Below, one piece after another: positions 55,103 to 63,559 of a DNA stretch of 64,000 nt; position 1 is the stretch's first letter; each line of letters begins with the position of its first letter. A program made the position numbers and the translations under genes. Source of the DNA: Niastella sp. OAS944 (GTDB taxonomy: Bacteria > Bacteroidota > Bacteroidia > Chitinophagales > Chitinophagaceae); contig JANUBW010000003.1 in NCBI GenBank assembly GCA_024809215.1, forward strand, positions 1 to 64,000. The letters run 5' to 3'. Under the pieces are notes generated by a model. It worked only from the letters and a program-made list of their open reading frames with translations. It searched no databases and was not told the origin of the DNA.

Positions 55103-55451
55103 AGAAGTGAGCACTATAACCTTTACCATCTAATCAGTTTGTTCATCATCATTCATTACCGGCATATGCTTTAGCCCTGTACGTGTTGCAGCTACAGGTG
55201 CTAAAGCCGGTAATAATTTTCCCTCCTTTTTGTAATATTTCCCTGATAGTTTCGACTCACTTCCGTTAAGTATATTTTTCTTAACTTATATGCCTTTTCG
55301 GCAATCGGCAATCGTGAAAAGGCAAACGTGAAATTCCTATACTCATTATTCATGAGTATTTTCAGGCTTAATAAACCGGCCGGCAGTCGCATTTCCTGAC
55401 TGCTCGCTGTATTGTGTTTTGCGTTCGGCGTTCAGCATAAATTTAATTAAT
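55103..55451. other. intergenic region with minor word repeats
   Basis: It holds CGGCAATCGTGAAAAGGCAAACGTG words (about 55302-55332), related to those at 42532-42562, and probably the promoter of the molybdenum hydroxylase pair. No gene is supported. Confidence 0.4.
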
Positions 55452-55925
55452 ATGAATACTACCATTCACATACAGGTTAACGGGAAAAAACACAGTGTGG
55501 AAGTTGACCCCTCTACACCGCTGTTATATGTATTGCGAAACCAATTAGCGCTGAACGGGCCCAAGTATGGTTGCGGTTTACAGCAATGCGGCGCCTGCAT
55601 GGTATTGATCAATGGAAAAGCAGAACCAAGCTGTATGTTGCCGGTTGCGGCCGCAAAAGACAAAACCATTGTTACCCTCGAAGGCCTGATACAAAAAGAT
55701 AATACCCTGCATCCCGTGCAGGAAGCCTTTGTACAGGAGCAGGCCGCACAATGCGGTTATTGCATGAACGGCATGGTGATATCTGCCGTTTCATTATTGA
55801 ATGAGAACCCTCACCCCGATGATACCGCCATACGTAATGGCTTACAACGTGCCCTTTGCCGTTGCGGCACACAAAGCCGCATTATAAAAGCTGTTAAACG
55901 GGCCGCCACCAAAAACGCTAAGTAA
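55452..55925 (+). CDS. [2Fe-2S] subunit of molybdenum hydroxylase, IorA-like
   Basis: A 157-residue electron-transfer subunit from the ATG at 55452. The plant-type ferredoxin cluster uses Cys41, Cys46, Cys49 and Cys61; the second cluster, close to the molybdenum cofactor, uses Cys101, Cys104, Cys136 and Cys138 (QCGYC, RALCRCG). This is the two-cluster architecture of IorA/CoxS-type subunits. It has no export signal of its own. The stop overlaps the next start by one base (TAATG), so the partner is translated from the same message. Confidence 0.93.
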   Translation: MNTTIHIQVNGKKHSVEVDPSTPLLYVLRNQLALNGPKYGCGLQQCGACMVLINGKAEPSCMLPVAAAKDKTIVTLEGLIQKDNTLHPVQEAFVQEQAAQCGYCMNGMVISAVSLLNENPHPDDTAIRNGLQRALCRCGTQSRIIKAVKRAATKNAK

Positions 55926-58078
55926 TGAACAGAAGAAATTTTCTAAAGAATACCGGCTGCCTGGCCATTGGGTTCAGCCTAAACACCTCATTCATAGATG
56001 TGCCCTCGCCTATGCTACAGGAACTGCCTGCAAGCATTAAACGACATCCTAATATCGATGCCTGGCTACAGGTGCTGGCAAACGGGCACGTTCGCATTTT
56101 TACAGGCAAACTTGAACTGGGGCAGGGCATTGGCACTGCCATTTCACAGGTAGCAGCCGAAGAGCTCGATCTCAGTATGGACCTAGTTGAAATAGTATTG
56201 GCCGATACGGCACGCACGCCCGATGAAGGTTACACCGTTGGCAGTGGCTCTATTGAACAAAGCGCTATGGCAGTAAGGTTTGCCGCCGCTGCGGCCAGAC
56301 AAAAACTTCTGGAACTAGCAGCACAACAACTCGGCGTTCCTGTTGAACAATTGACCATGAATAATGGCACCATCAGCACCCGCAACGGCAATAGCTCCAT
56401 TACTTTTAACCAGCTTTTAAAAGGCAAACAGATCACCGATAAGGTGCAGGCGCCGGTTGCATTAAAAGCCAGGGAAGATTATAAACTTGTTGGCAAGGCC
56501 ATTCACCGCAGCGACATAAACCGTATGGCACGTGGTGAGCAGCATTATATACAGGACCTTCGCTTTCCAGGCATGGTGTATGCAAGCATCGTTCGTCCGC
56601 CGGCATATGAAGCCCGGCTACAACAACTCGATGAAAATGCTTTGCAAAAAAGCATTCCGGGTATCTTAAAAACAGTTGTGAACGGAAGTTTTGTTGGTGT
56701 AATAGCACAGGATGAATACCGGGCTATAAAAGCACAACGCTGGTTACAACAACACAGCAAATGGACGGCAGGCGCCAAATTACCCGTGGGCGCCAATATG
56801 ATCTCTTATTTAAAATCGTTGCCCACACAAAATGAAAAGGTAGCCGAAAAAGGAAGTATTGCTAAAGACGATACCGCATGGATCAAAGCACAATATTACA
56901 AGCCCTATCACATGCATGGTTCCATAGGCCCATCCTGTGCATTGGCCCTTTATGAAAACAACCAGCTTCATGTATGGTCACATTCGCAGGGTATATTTCC
57001 TTTGCGCGAATCATTAGCCAAATTATTAAAGCTTTCAGAAGAACAAATACAGGTTACCGGTGTGCCCGGCTCTGGTTGTTATGGTCATAATGGCGCCGAT
57101 GATGTGGCGGCAGATGTAGCATTACTGGCCATGGCTTATCCTGGTAAACATATAAAACTACAATGGACGCGCAGCGACGAACATGGCTGGGAGCCTTACG
57201 GCAGCGCCATGATTATGGAACCATCGGCATTACTCGATAGCGCAGGCAACATCACCAGCTGGCAATATGATATGTGGTCCGACACACATAGCATTCGCCC
57301 CGGTGGTGACGCCAACAATCTGTTAGCGGCCCAACATTACGCTACGCCGCTTAAAGAAAAAGCGGGGTTTAGCGGTGGTGGCTATAGAAATGCCGATCCT
57401 TATTATACCATACCGAATCAACGTGTAGATGCACATTTCTTTAAAGGCCCCTTGCGCACATCTGCCTTACGCAGCCTGGGCGCTTATGCCAATATATTTG
57501 CCATTGAATCATTTATGGATGAACTGGCAGAAAAAGCAGGGAAAGACCCATTTACCTTTCGCTTAATGCATTTACAGGATGAACGCGCAAAAGCGGTTAT
57601 TCTTAAACTACAGGATATGATTTCCACTATAAAACCACCAGCCAATACGGGTATTGGAATAGCTTTCAGCAGGTATAAAAATTCCGCTTCGTATTGCGCT
57701 GTTGCAGCACAGGTAAATGTTCAGAGCAACGACGCCATACAAATACAGAAGATGTGGGCCGTTATTGATTCAGGAGAGGTCATTAACCTCGACGGACTTA
57801 TCAATCAAACCGAAGGCGGGATGATACAATCTGCCAGCTGGACGTTGATGGAGCAGGTGAAGTTTGATGTACAACATGTGACCAGCAGGGATTGGGTAAG
57901 TTATCCTATTATGCGTTTTAACCAGGTGCCGGAGGTAGAAGTAATGGTATTGGATCATCCCAATGAAAAAGCCATGGGAGCCGGCGAAGCCGCCCAGGGG
58001 CCAGCTTCAGCTGCTATAGCGAATGCGGTTTATAAGGCTTGTGGGAAGAGAATAAGGAATTTGCCTTTACAAGCGTGA
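55925..58078 (+). CDS. molybdopterin-binding subunit, IorB-like, with Tat signal
   Basis: A 717-residue large subunit of the xanthine-oxidase family. The N terminus has a Tat motif (NRRNFLKNTG) and hydrophobic stretch, so the folded complex should be exported with the small subunit carried along. The cofactor-binding stretches KLELGQGIGTAISQVAAEELD and GAGEAAQGPASAAIANA (with the active-site glutamate) identify isoquinoline-1-oxidoreductase-like enzymes. These hydroxylate aldehydes or N-heterocycles. No XdhC-like maturation gene is adjacent. No FAD subunit is encoded, so the electron acceptor is probably a cytochrome, as in IorAB. Confidence 0.92.
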   Translation: MNRRNFLKNTGCLAIGFSLNTSFIDVPSPMLQELPASIKRHPNIDAWLQVLANGHVRIFTGKLELGQGIGTAISQVAAEELDLSMDLVEIVLADTARTPDEGYTVGSGSIEQSAMAVRFAAAAARQKLLELAAQQLGVPVEQLTMNNGTISTRNGNSSITFNQLLKGKQITDKVQAPVALKAREDYKLVGKAIHRSDINRMARGEQHYIQDLRFPGMVYASIVRPPAYEARLQQLDENALQKSIPGILKTVVNGSFVGVIAQDEYRAIKAQRWLQQHSKWTAGAKLPVGANMISYLKSLPTQNEKVAEKGSIAKDDTAWIKAQYYKPYHMHGSIGPSCALALYENNQLHVWSHSQGIFPLRESLAKLLKLSEEQIQVTGVPGSGCYGHNGADDVAADVALLAMAYPGKHIKLQWTRSDEHGWEPYGSAMIMEPSALLDSAGNITSWQYDMWSDTHSIRPGGDANNLLAAQHYATPLKEKAGFSGGGYRNADPYYTIPNQRVDAHFFKGPLRTSALRSLGAYANIFAIESFMDELAEKAGKDPFTFRLMHLQDERAKAVILKLQDMISTIKPPANTGIGIAFSRYKNSASYCAVAAQVNVQSNDAIQIQKMWAVIDSGEVINLDGLINQTEGGMIQSASWTLMEQVKFDVQHVTSRDWVSYPIMRFNQVPEVEVMVLDHPNEKAMGAGEAAQGPASAAIANAVYKACGKRIRNLPLQA

Positions 58079-58080
58079 GG

Positions 58081-58230
58081 CCCCCTCCCCTAACCCCTCC
58101 CCCGGTGGGGGGAGGGGGACACTTATATAGCTTGATCTTCTTTAATACCATTACCTATTAACTTTTTCCGCTATCAACTTCTCAACTCCTAGTCAACTCG
58201 TCAACTTGTTAACTTAACAATTAAACAGCT
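58081..58230. repeat. C-rich hairpin and word repeats
   Basis: CCCCCTCCCC and CCCCTCCCCC face GGGGGGAGGGGG (58081-58120), a very stable hairpin that recalls the smaller one at 43302-43320. CAACTCGTCAACTTGTTAAC words follow (58180-58217). The 58079-58397 gap has no gene; a promoter may lie at its end. Confidence 0.65.
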
Positions 58231-58397
58231 TATAAATATTGATAATATTTAATGTCTGCTAAACAATTCCACCATTCTTATCTAAGCCTTGACATATATC
58301 AAATAATAAGGGGTTACCATTACATTTTCGGGTGGTTCAAACAATTTTTTCAGTATACATGCGGTTATAACTAATACTTCGCTTATTCCCGAAGCAC

Positions 58398-59025
58398 GTG
58401 AGATTCCGTAAAGCTGAAGTACTAAATTGGTTAAGGCCCATGCAACAATTCAAAGTAAAGAGTAGCACTTTGAGGAAGGGATTCTTCTGTCTATTTGTAC
58501 CTGCGATGTTTTACTGTAAACACCTCAACGCCCAGCTAACTGGTTATTCGTATGGTAAAATGATCACTATACAAGGTTCACAAATTACGGGAACACTAAC
58601 CAACTTTCCGGTTTTGATCAGTTTAACTGATAACTCATTAAGGCAAAGCCCTACTGGCCGTCTTCAAAATGCAAACGGGTATGATGTTGTATTTACAATA
58701 TCGCTTACAACAGGTGGCCGCCAATAACACAACTACCTACTCTCAAATTGTAAGTGTTAAGATGGAAGAAGTTATTACCAATACTTTCATTGCCAGCCCC
58801 AACCCTGCCCGTGAAAGTATCAATATCCTCTTTAAGGAAAATGCTTTACCACAAAACACTCGTGTAGAACTATTAAGCAATATGGGTGTAAAGATACCGG
58901 TGAAGCCTGAGTTTAATGGGAATATAATTTCGTTGAAGCTGCCGATATTGTCAAATGGCATATATTTCCTAAATGTTTACATCAAGGGTATAAAACATTC
59001 CAGAAAAATATTGATCGTACATTAA
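58398..59025 (+). pseudogene. deletion-fused remnant of a T9SS-secreted protein
   Basis: The first frame (58398-58727) has a signal peptide ending near HLNAQ and the start of a DUF2341-like domain (GTLTNFPVLISLTDNS, NANGYDVVFT). Around 58685-58695 it runs into sequence that, in another frame, encodes YRLQQVAANNTTTYSQIV and then a complete T9SS type A sorting domain (IASPNPARESINILF to KILIVH), ending at 59025. YYRL-type segments normally end a module hundreds of residues after a DUF2341 domain, so a large internal deletion with frame loss is the simplest explanation. A good terminator follows. Confidence 0.75.
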
Positions 59026-59123
59026 AAAGTTTGCGGCCTAATTAAGTAGTACGCATGAGATCCCTGAACCCTGGTCCCTAGCATCAACAACCAAGAGAAT
59101 CAAATAAGCAGCAATGCTTTTTG

Positions 59124-59148
59124 AATCCCGCCCAGGCGGGATTTTTTT
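59124..59148 (+). terminator. terminator after T9SS remnant
   Basis: AATCCCGCC / GGCGGGATT stem with a minimal loop and seven T. Confidence 0.85.
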
Positions 59149-59150
59149 CT

Positions 59151-59816
59151 TTATGCAGGCTGCGCCACCTTAACAATATCCTTTACCTCCAGCACCGGCT
59201 TTTCATACCCTTTAAGTGTAACGTTTACCATGGCCAGCCCTAACTCGCTTAACGTAGAAACGAAATTGGGGAACATGGGTCGCAGCACAGGATATAACCA
59301 GGTGAAGAATTTATAACCTTTCAATGTATGTTTAAGGCCTTTTGTTGGTCGCATAAAACCCGGCCTGAACATATAAGCTGCTTTGAAAGGCAATCGCATC
59401 AGGTCGTTCTCGGTTTGTCCTTTTACGCGTGCCCACATAAGCTTTCCATGTTCAGAACTATCGGTACCAGAGCCGGATACATAACAGAAGGTCATACCGG
59501 GATTTTGATCGGCCAGTATAGTGGCCATATGCATGGTAAGATCGTAAGTGAGATGATGATACTCCTTTTCCTTCATACCTACTGAAGATACACCGAGGCA
59601 AAAGTAACAGGCGTTGTAGCCCTTTAACTGATCTTTTATAGGCGACAGATCGAAAAAGTCTTTATGTATTATCTCTTTTAATTTGGTATGAACTACACCT
59701 GCCGTTCTTCTGCCCACCACCAACACTTCTTCTACATCGGGGTGTAACAGGCACTCGTGCAATACGCCTTCTCCTACCATACCTGAAGCGCCTGTAATGA
59801 TTACTTTAATTTTCAT
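59151..59816 (-). CDS. NAD(P)-binding epimerase-like protein
   Basis: A 221-residue Rossmann protein of the atypical SDR group. The nucleotide motif TGASGMVGEGV covers residues 9-19, with VVGRR positioned to bind NADP phosphate. A serine-containing strand YVSGSGTDSSEHGK occurs where the catalytic serine/tyrosine region would be, but the full YxxxK is not evident. Relatives include HTATIP2/TIP30-like and short epimerase-like proteins. Function unknown. It converges on the T9SS remnant. Confidence 0.82.
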   Translation of the reverse strand: MKIKVIITGASGMVGEGVLHECLLHPDVEEVLVVGRRTAGVVHTKLKEIIHKDFFDLSPIKDQLKGYNACYFCLGVSSVGMKEKEYHHLTYDLTMHMATILADQNPGMTFCYVSGSGTDSSEHGKLMWARVKGQTENDLMRLPFKAAYMFRPGFMRPTKGLKHTLKGYKFFTWLYPVLRPMFPNFVSTLSELGLAMVNVTLKGYEKPVLEVKDIVKVAQPA

Positions 59817-59920
59817 ATATTATTAATACGGTATAATTATGATGATAAAACAGCCGGCCAGCCCGGTTTGTTTATCATATAGAACGGCTAAAAATAATAC
59901 CTGCTTGCATAATAGACAAT

Positions 59921-59951
59921 AGTAAAAGAGTCCCGCCAATAGCGGGACTCT
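59921..59951. terminator. terminator after LLM oxidoreductase gene
   Basis: AGAGTCCCGC / GCGGGACTCT, a perfect 10-bp stem; the minus strand continues TTTTAC and the plus strand AATTTTTATTTT, so either direction is possible. Confidence 0.75.
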
Positions 59952-60044
59952 AATTTTTATTTTCACATGATCATGAATATATCTGCGTAAGGGTTTGTCT
60001 ATAAAAATGCTACATCAAATAGCTTTGTTAAATAACAAGCAACT

Positions 60045-61058
60045 TTAATTTACAGGAGTGAGGTTAAAAATTTTCGCAAATAAGCGATAGCTGTCAAAAC
60101 GGTCTTCTTTTGTTTCAGCAAAGGTGGCAATTATAACTTCGGGCACATCGAGCTCAGCAGCCAGCGCCGTTACTTTTTCTTTCACCACATCGGGCGTACC
60201 CACTATGGTGCGTTGCCTGTTATATAGTACACGCTGCCACTCGGCGGCGGTATAATTATATTTACTGGCTACATCATACGTTGGAATTTCATCATATCTA
60301 CCCTTTTCAAAACTTAACAAGCGGTAATCCATTACAGCCTGTACCTGTTCTGCTTTATGTGCGTCTTCTGAGGTAAATGCAAATACTCCCACGCTGGCCT
60401 TTGGCTCCTTTAACTGGGCAGAAGGCTTGAAGCGTTGCCTGTAAATATTGATCGCTTCTTTACCACCAATGGGATTAATGAATTGTGCAAAGCTTAAAGC
60501 CATACCGCTATGAGCCGCCAGGTATGCGCTTTCGCCACTGCTAGTAAGCATCCAAACCTCGGGCACAGTATCAATTTGCGGAATGGCCCGCACCTTTCCC
60601 TGGATATTATTATAGTTGGGATTGTCTGTAAGAAAATCCTGCAAGTCGCTGATCTGTTGAATATACTCCTGCGGATCAAAAGAATTGGAAGGATTCAAAA
60701 GCTGGGCTGTTATTCTATCGCCCCCTGGCGCGCGGCCAACACCCAAATCGATGCGATTGGGATACAATGCTTCGAGCATTTTGAAATTCTCTGCCACTTT
60801 TAACGTACTGTGATTGGGCAACATAATACCACCGGAGCCGAGGCGAATGTGTTTGCTTTCGGCCGCCAGCCGGGCAATCATTATTTCGGGCGCGGCCATT
60901 GCCAGGGTAGTAGTATTATGATGTTCGCTAAGCCAGTAGCGGGTATATCCCAATTCATCGGCCAGGCGCACCAACTCAACAGATTCCTGTAACGCTTCTG
61001 CGGCATTGCTTCCCCGGCGAATGGGGGTTTGATCAAGGATACTTAATTGTAGAGACAT
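60045..61058 (-). CDS. LLM-class flavin-dependent oxidoreductase
   Basis: A 337-residue luciferase-like monooxygenase of the LuxA/SsuD TIM-barrel type. Features include LSILDQTPIRRGSNAAEAL at the N terminus, WLSEHHNTTTLA, the HIRLGSGGIMLPNHSTLKVAE flavin-region motif and GRAPGGD. This subgroup is common in bacteria and lacks a proven substrate; it uses FMNH2 made by a separate reductase. It lies 36 bases downstream of kptA on the same strand and may be read through from that cluster. Confidence 0.9.
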   Translation of the reverse strand: MSLQLSILDQTPIRRGSNAAEALQESVELVRLADELGYTRYWLSEHHNTTTLAMAAPEIMIARLAAESKHIRLGSGGIMLPNHSTLKVAENFKMLEALYPNRIDLGVGRAPGGDRITAQLLNPSNSFDPQEYIQQISDLQDFLTDNPNYNNIQGKVRAIPQIDTVPEVWMLTSSGESAYLAAHSGMALSFAQFINPIGGKEAINIYRQRFKPSAQLKEPKASVGVFAFTSEDAHKAEQVQAVMDYRLLSFEKGRYDEIPTYDVASKYNYTAAEWQRVLYNRQRTIVGTPDVVKEKVTALAAELDVPEVIIATFAETKEDRFDSYRLFAKIFNLTPVN

Positions 61059-61094
61059 GCCTATACTAACAGGGCAGGCAGCAAAAGGTTTAAA

Positions 61095-61640
61095 CTAGCC
61101 GGGAAATTCAATAAAAGCAGGCGGCACCTCATCGGTAAGCCAAACACCATTGGCCGACAAATAAAATTCATACGACTGCTCATACATTTTCAACGCATTA
61201 ATTTCCAGAAGTACCGGTTTGCCATGTCGCGAACCTACGTTCAATGCTGTGGCTTTTGTTGTGGTCAGGTGCACATGATGCCGGTTCATTTTTTGAATGC
61301 CGTGTTTACGAATAACGTCAATGTATTTGTCGGTAGTACCGTGGTACAAAGTTGCCGGCGGTTCCTGCGCAACCAGGTTCAGGTCTACTTCAACAGAATG
61401 GCCCTGGTTGGCGCGAATACGTGTTTTATCTTCATTAAATGAGTAGCGCTTTTTATCATTGGTATCAACAATGTGCTGCAGCAGGGCAAAATCAAGTTTG
61501 GCGCCTTTCTTATTCATTTTGGTTATAAGCTCTGTTACATCGGCCCAGCCTTCGTGATCGAGTGTTAGCCCTATTTCTTCGGGCTGATGCCTTAGTACAA
61601 GGCTCAAAAATTTACTTATATGTTTAAGTTGTTTTTCCAT
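61095..61640 (-). CDS. kptA: RNA 2-prime-phosphotransferase KptA/Tpt1
   Basis: A 181-residue enzyme. Tpt1/KptA removes an internal RNA 2-prime-phosphate with NAD, giving ADP-ribose 1,2-cyclic phosphate and nicotinamide. The family motifs are SLVLRHQPEEIGLTLDHEGW (first catalytic Arg-His), RANQGHS, LYHGTTDKYIDVIRKHGI and the second arginine in RHHVHLT, all present. Bacteria usually lack the tRNA ligase that makes its yeast substrate; some bacterial Tpt1 proteins also ADP-ribosylate nucleic-acid ends. It is 9 bases downstream of an ADP-ribosylglycohydrolase gene, a context that supports an ADP-ribose role. Confidence 0.95.
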   Translation of the reverse strand: MEKQLKHISKFLSLVLRHQPEEIGLTLDHEGWADVTELITKMNKKGAKLDFALLQHIVDTNDKKRYSFNEDKTRIRANQGHSVEVDLNLVAQEPPATLYHGTTDKYIDVIRKHGIQKMNRHHVHLTTTKATALNVGSRHGKPVLLEINALKMYEQSYEFYLSANGVWLTDEVPPAFIEFPG

Positions 61641-61649
61641 AAAATCATT

Positions 61650-62591
61650 TTACATACCTGTTGCGGCCGTAAGGCGGTCGCACAGGTCTTTAATATCATT
61701 ACTTCTTTTTACTTCGTTCCGCCATTTTTCGGGAATGGATTCGAAACCATAATACAGGCCCGCCAGTCCACCGGTTACTGCTGCTGTTGTATCGGCATCA
61801 TTGCCTAAATTAACAGCCATCAGTACAGCATCAGTATAGTTATCTGTTGTGAGAAAACAATACATGGCGGCCTTCAACGTGTTCATCACATAACCAAATG
61901 ATGGAATGTTATCGATGTTCTCTTTTGTTATATCATTCTTCAATAGTGGTGCAAACAGGTCTATTTCTTTTTGAATAATTTGTTTACTTACGATAAGGTC
62001 GTGCACCGTTTTGGCCGTATTGTTATAAGCTGTTTGTTTATCACTTCCATTTAATAATTCAAGCGCAAACTCCAGGTAATAAAAACAGGCGATCACAGAA
62101 CGAATGTGGCCATGGGTTACAGACGATACATCTTTTGTGATGGCATATCTTTCTTCTATATTGAAATTGCGGATGTAAAACAACAAGGGCAGAATACGCA
62201 TGAGTGAACCGTTGCCATTATTACCTTCATCAAAATCACCGGCCAGTACAGGTTTTGTTCCTCTTTTTAATCGGTCAATGGCCCGGCTGGTAGTCATGCC
62301 CATATCAAATACTTCACCACCCGCAGTCCAATAACCGTTTTCCAGCCATTGAATAAATCGATAACCGAGGTCATTCAGATCATATCCGTTACACAATGAT
62401 TCTGCAAGGCAAAACATTAAAGAACTATCGTCGGAAAATGTACCCGGCGGTTGGTTATGGCTTTTATAACCTACAAAATCCTTTATAGGATCGAGCTTTA
62501 AGGTTTCGCGACTTCTAAACTCTGCAGGTACGCCCAACGCATCACCTATAGCCACGCCAAATAAAGCTCCGTGAACAACATTTACTTTCAT
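61650..62591 (-). CDS. ADP-ribosylglycohydrolase (ARH/DraG family)
   Basis: A 313-residue all-helical hydrolase that cleaves ADP-ribose from proteins, nucleic acids or small molecules with two Mg ions. Metal ligands are in GDALGVPAEF (N-terminal), FSDDSSL and, near the C terminus, GNDADTTAAV; all are intact. The HGALFGVAIGD start is typical. It lies 9 bases upstream of kptA and 10 downstream of a frameshifted paralogue, so the genes form one transcript. The true substrate is unknown. Confidence 0.93.
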   Translation of the reverse strand: MKVNVVHGALFGVAIGDALGVPAEFRSRETLKLDPIKDFVGYKSHNQPPGTFSDDSSLMFCLAESLCNGYDLNDLGYRFIQWLENGYWTAGGEVFDMGMTTSRAIDRLKRGTKPVLAGDFDEGNNGNGSLMRILPLLFYIRNFNIEERYAITKDVSSVTHGHIRSVIACFYYLEFALELLNGSDKQTAYNNTAKTVHDLIVSKQIIQKEIDLFAPLLKNDITKENIDNIPSFGYVMNTLKAAMYCFLTTDNYTDAVLMAVNLGNDADTTAAVTGGLAGLYYGFESIPEKWRNEVKRSNDIKDLCDRLTAATGM

Positions 62592-62601
62592 ACATTTCCT
62601 T

Positions 62602-63554
62602 TTAATAGTTCTCGTTTATATTCAATGATGTCGCCAACCGGTTGCACAGGTCGTTTATATCATTGCTTCTTTTTATTTCGTTGCGCCACTTTACAGGTAT
62701 AGAATCAAACCCATAATAAATACCAGCCAATGCACCGGTTACCGAAGCGGTTGTATCAGTATCATCCCCGAGGTTTACGGCCTTAGTACAGCTTCTTCAT
62801 AACTGCCTGTTCTCAACAGGCAAAACACAGCGGCCTCTATGGTAAGGTGGGCATGGTGAATGGTAATGATTGAGTCAACATTCTTCATAAACATTCTTCC
62901 CCTTATCAAAACTTCTGCTATTTCCATTTCTTCTGGCGGAATGTTCTTTCCTCTAATACAATTGTAAACTGTATGCTGGGTTTTGAGAAGAGCCATCATT
63001 TTTTCACTCCCATTCAATAGTTCACGCGCAAACTCCAGGTAATAAAAACAGGCCAGGATGGTACGTATAGAACCATGCGTAATAACCGCCACTTCTCTTA
63101 TTATTCTATACCGTTCTTCTATATCAAAGTCCTTTATATAAAACAATAAAGGCAGTACACGCATCAATGATCCGTTACCATAACAATCAACTGCATAATT
63201 GCCCGATTGTAAGGGCGAAACGCCATCACGTAACCTGGTTATAGAATCCTCGGTTGATTTCCCAACACCAAACACTTCGCCACCGGCCGTCCAATACCCT
63301 TCAAAGAACCATTTCACAAAACGCTGGCCCATATCGTTCAGGTCGTAACCATGGCATAGTGATTCAGCTAAACAAAAAGTTAGTGAGCTATCGTCAGAGA
63401 ATGTACCGGGTGGTTGATTATGGGTTTGGTAACCTTCAAAATCTCTCACCCATTTTCCCTTTAACTCATCCCGCTTTTTAAATTCAACCGGCACGCCCAA
63501 TGCATCGCCAATGGCAAGGCCAAACAAAGCTCCGTGAACTGGTTTTGCTTTCAT
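62602..63554 (-). pseudogene. frameshifted ADP-ribosylglycohydrolase paralogue
   Basis: The 259-codon open part matches the downstream gene from HGALFGLAIGDALGVPVEF through FSDDSSL to SYEEAVL, then stops at 62775. In another frame the sequence goes on as AVNLGDDTDTTASVTGALAGIYYGFDSIP...NDINDLCNRL, to a stop at 62602. One missing base near 62780-62788 explains it, perhaps in an A-run (CTAAAGG reduced to CTAAGG). The last metal-binding motif is lost in the shifted frame. The rest shows little decay, so the event is recent, is a sequencing error, or is bypassed by programmed slippage. Confidence 0.85.
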
Positions 63555-63559
63555 GTGGT

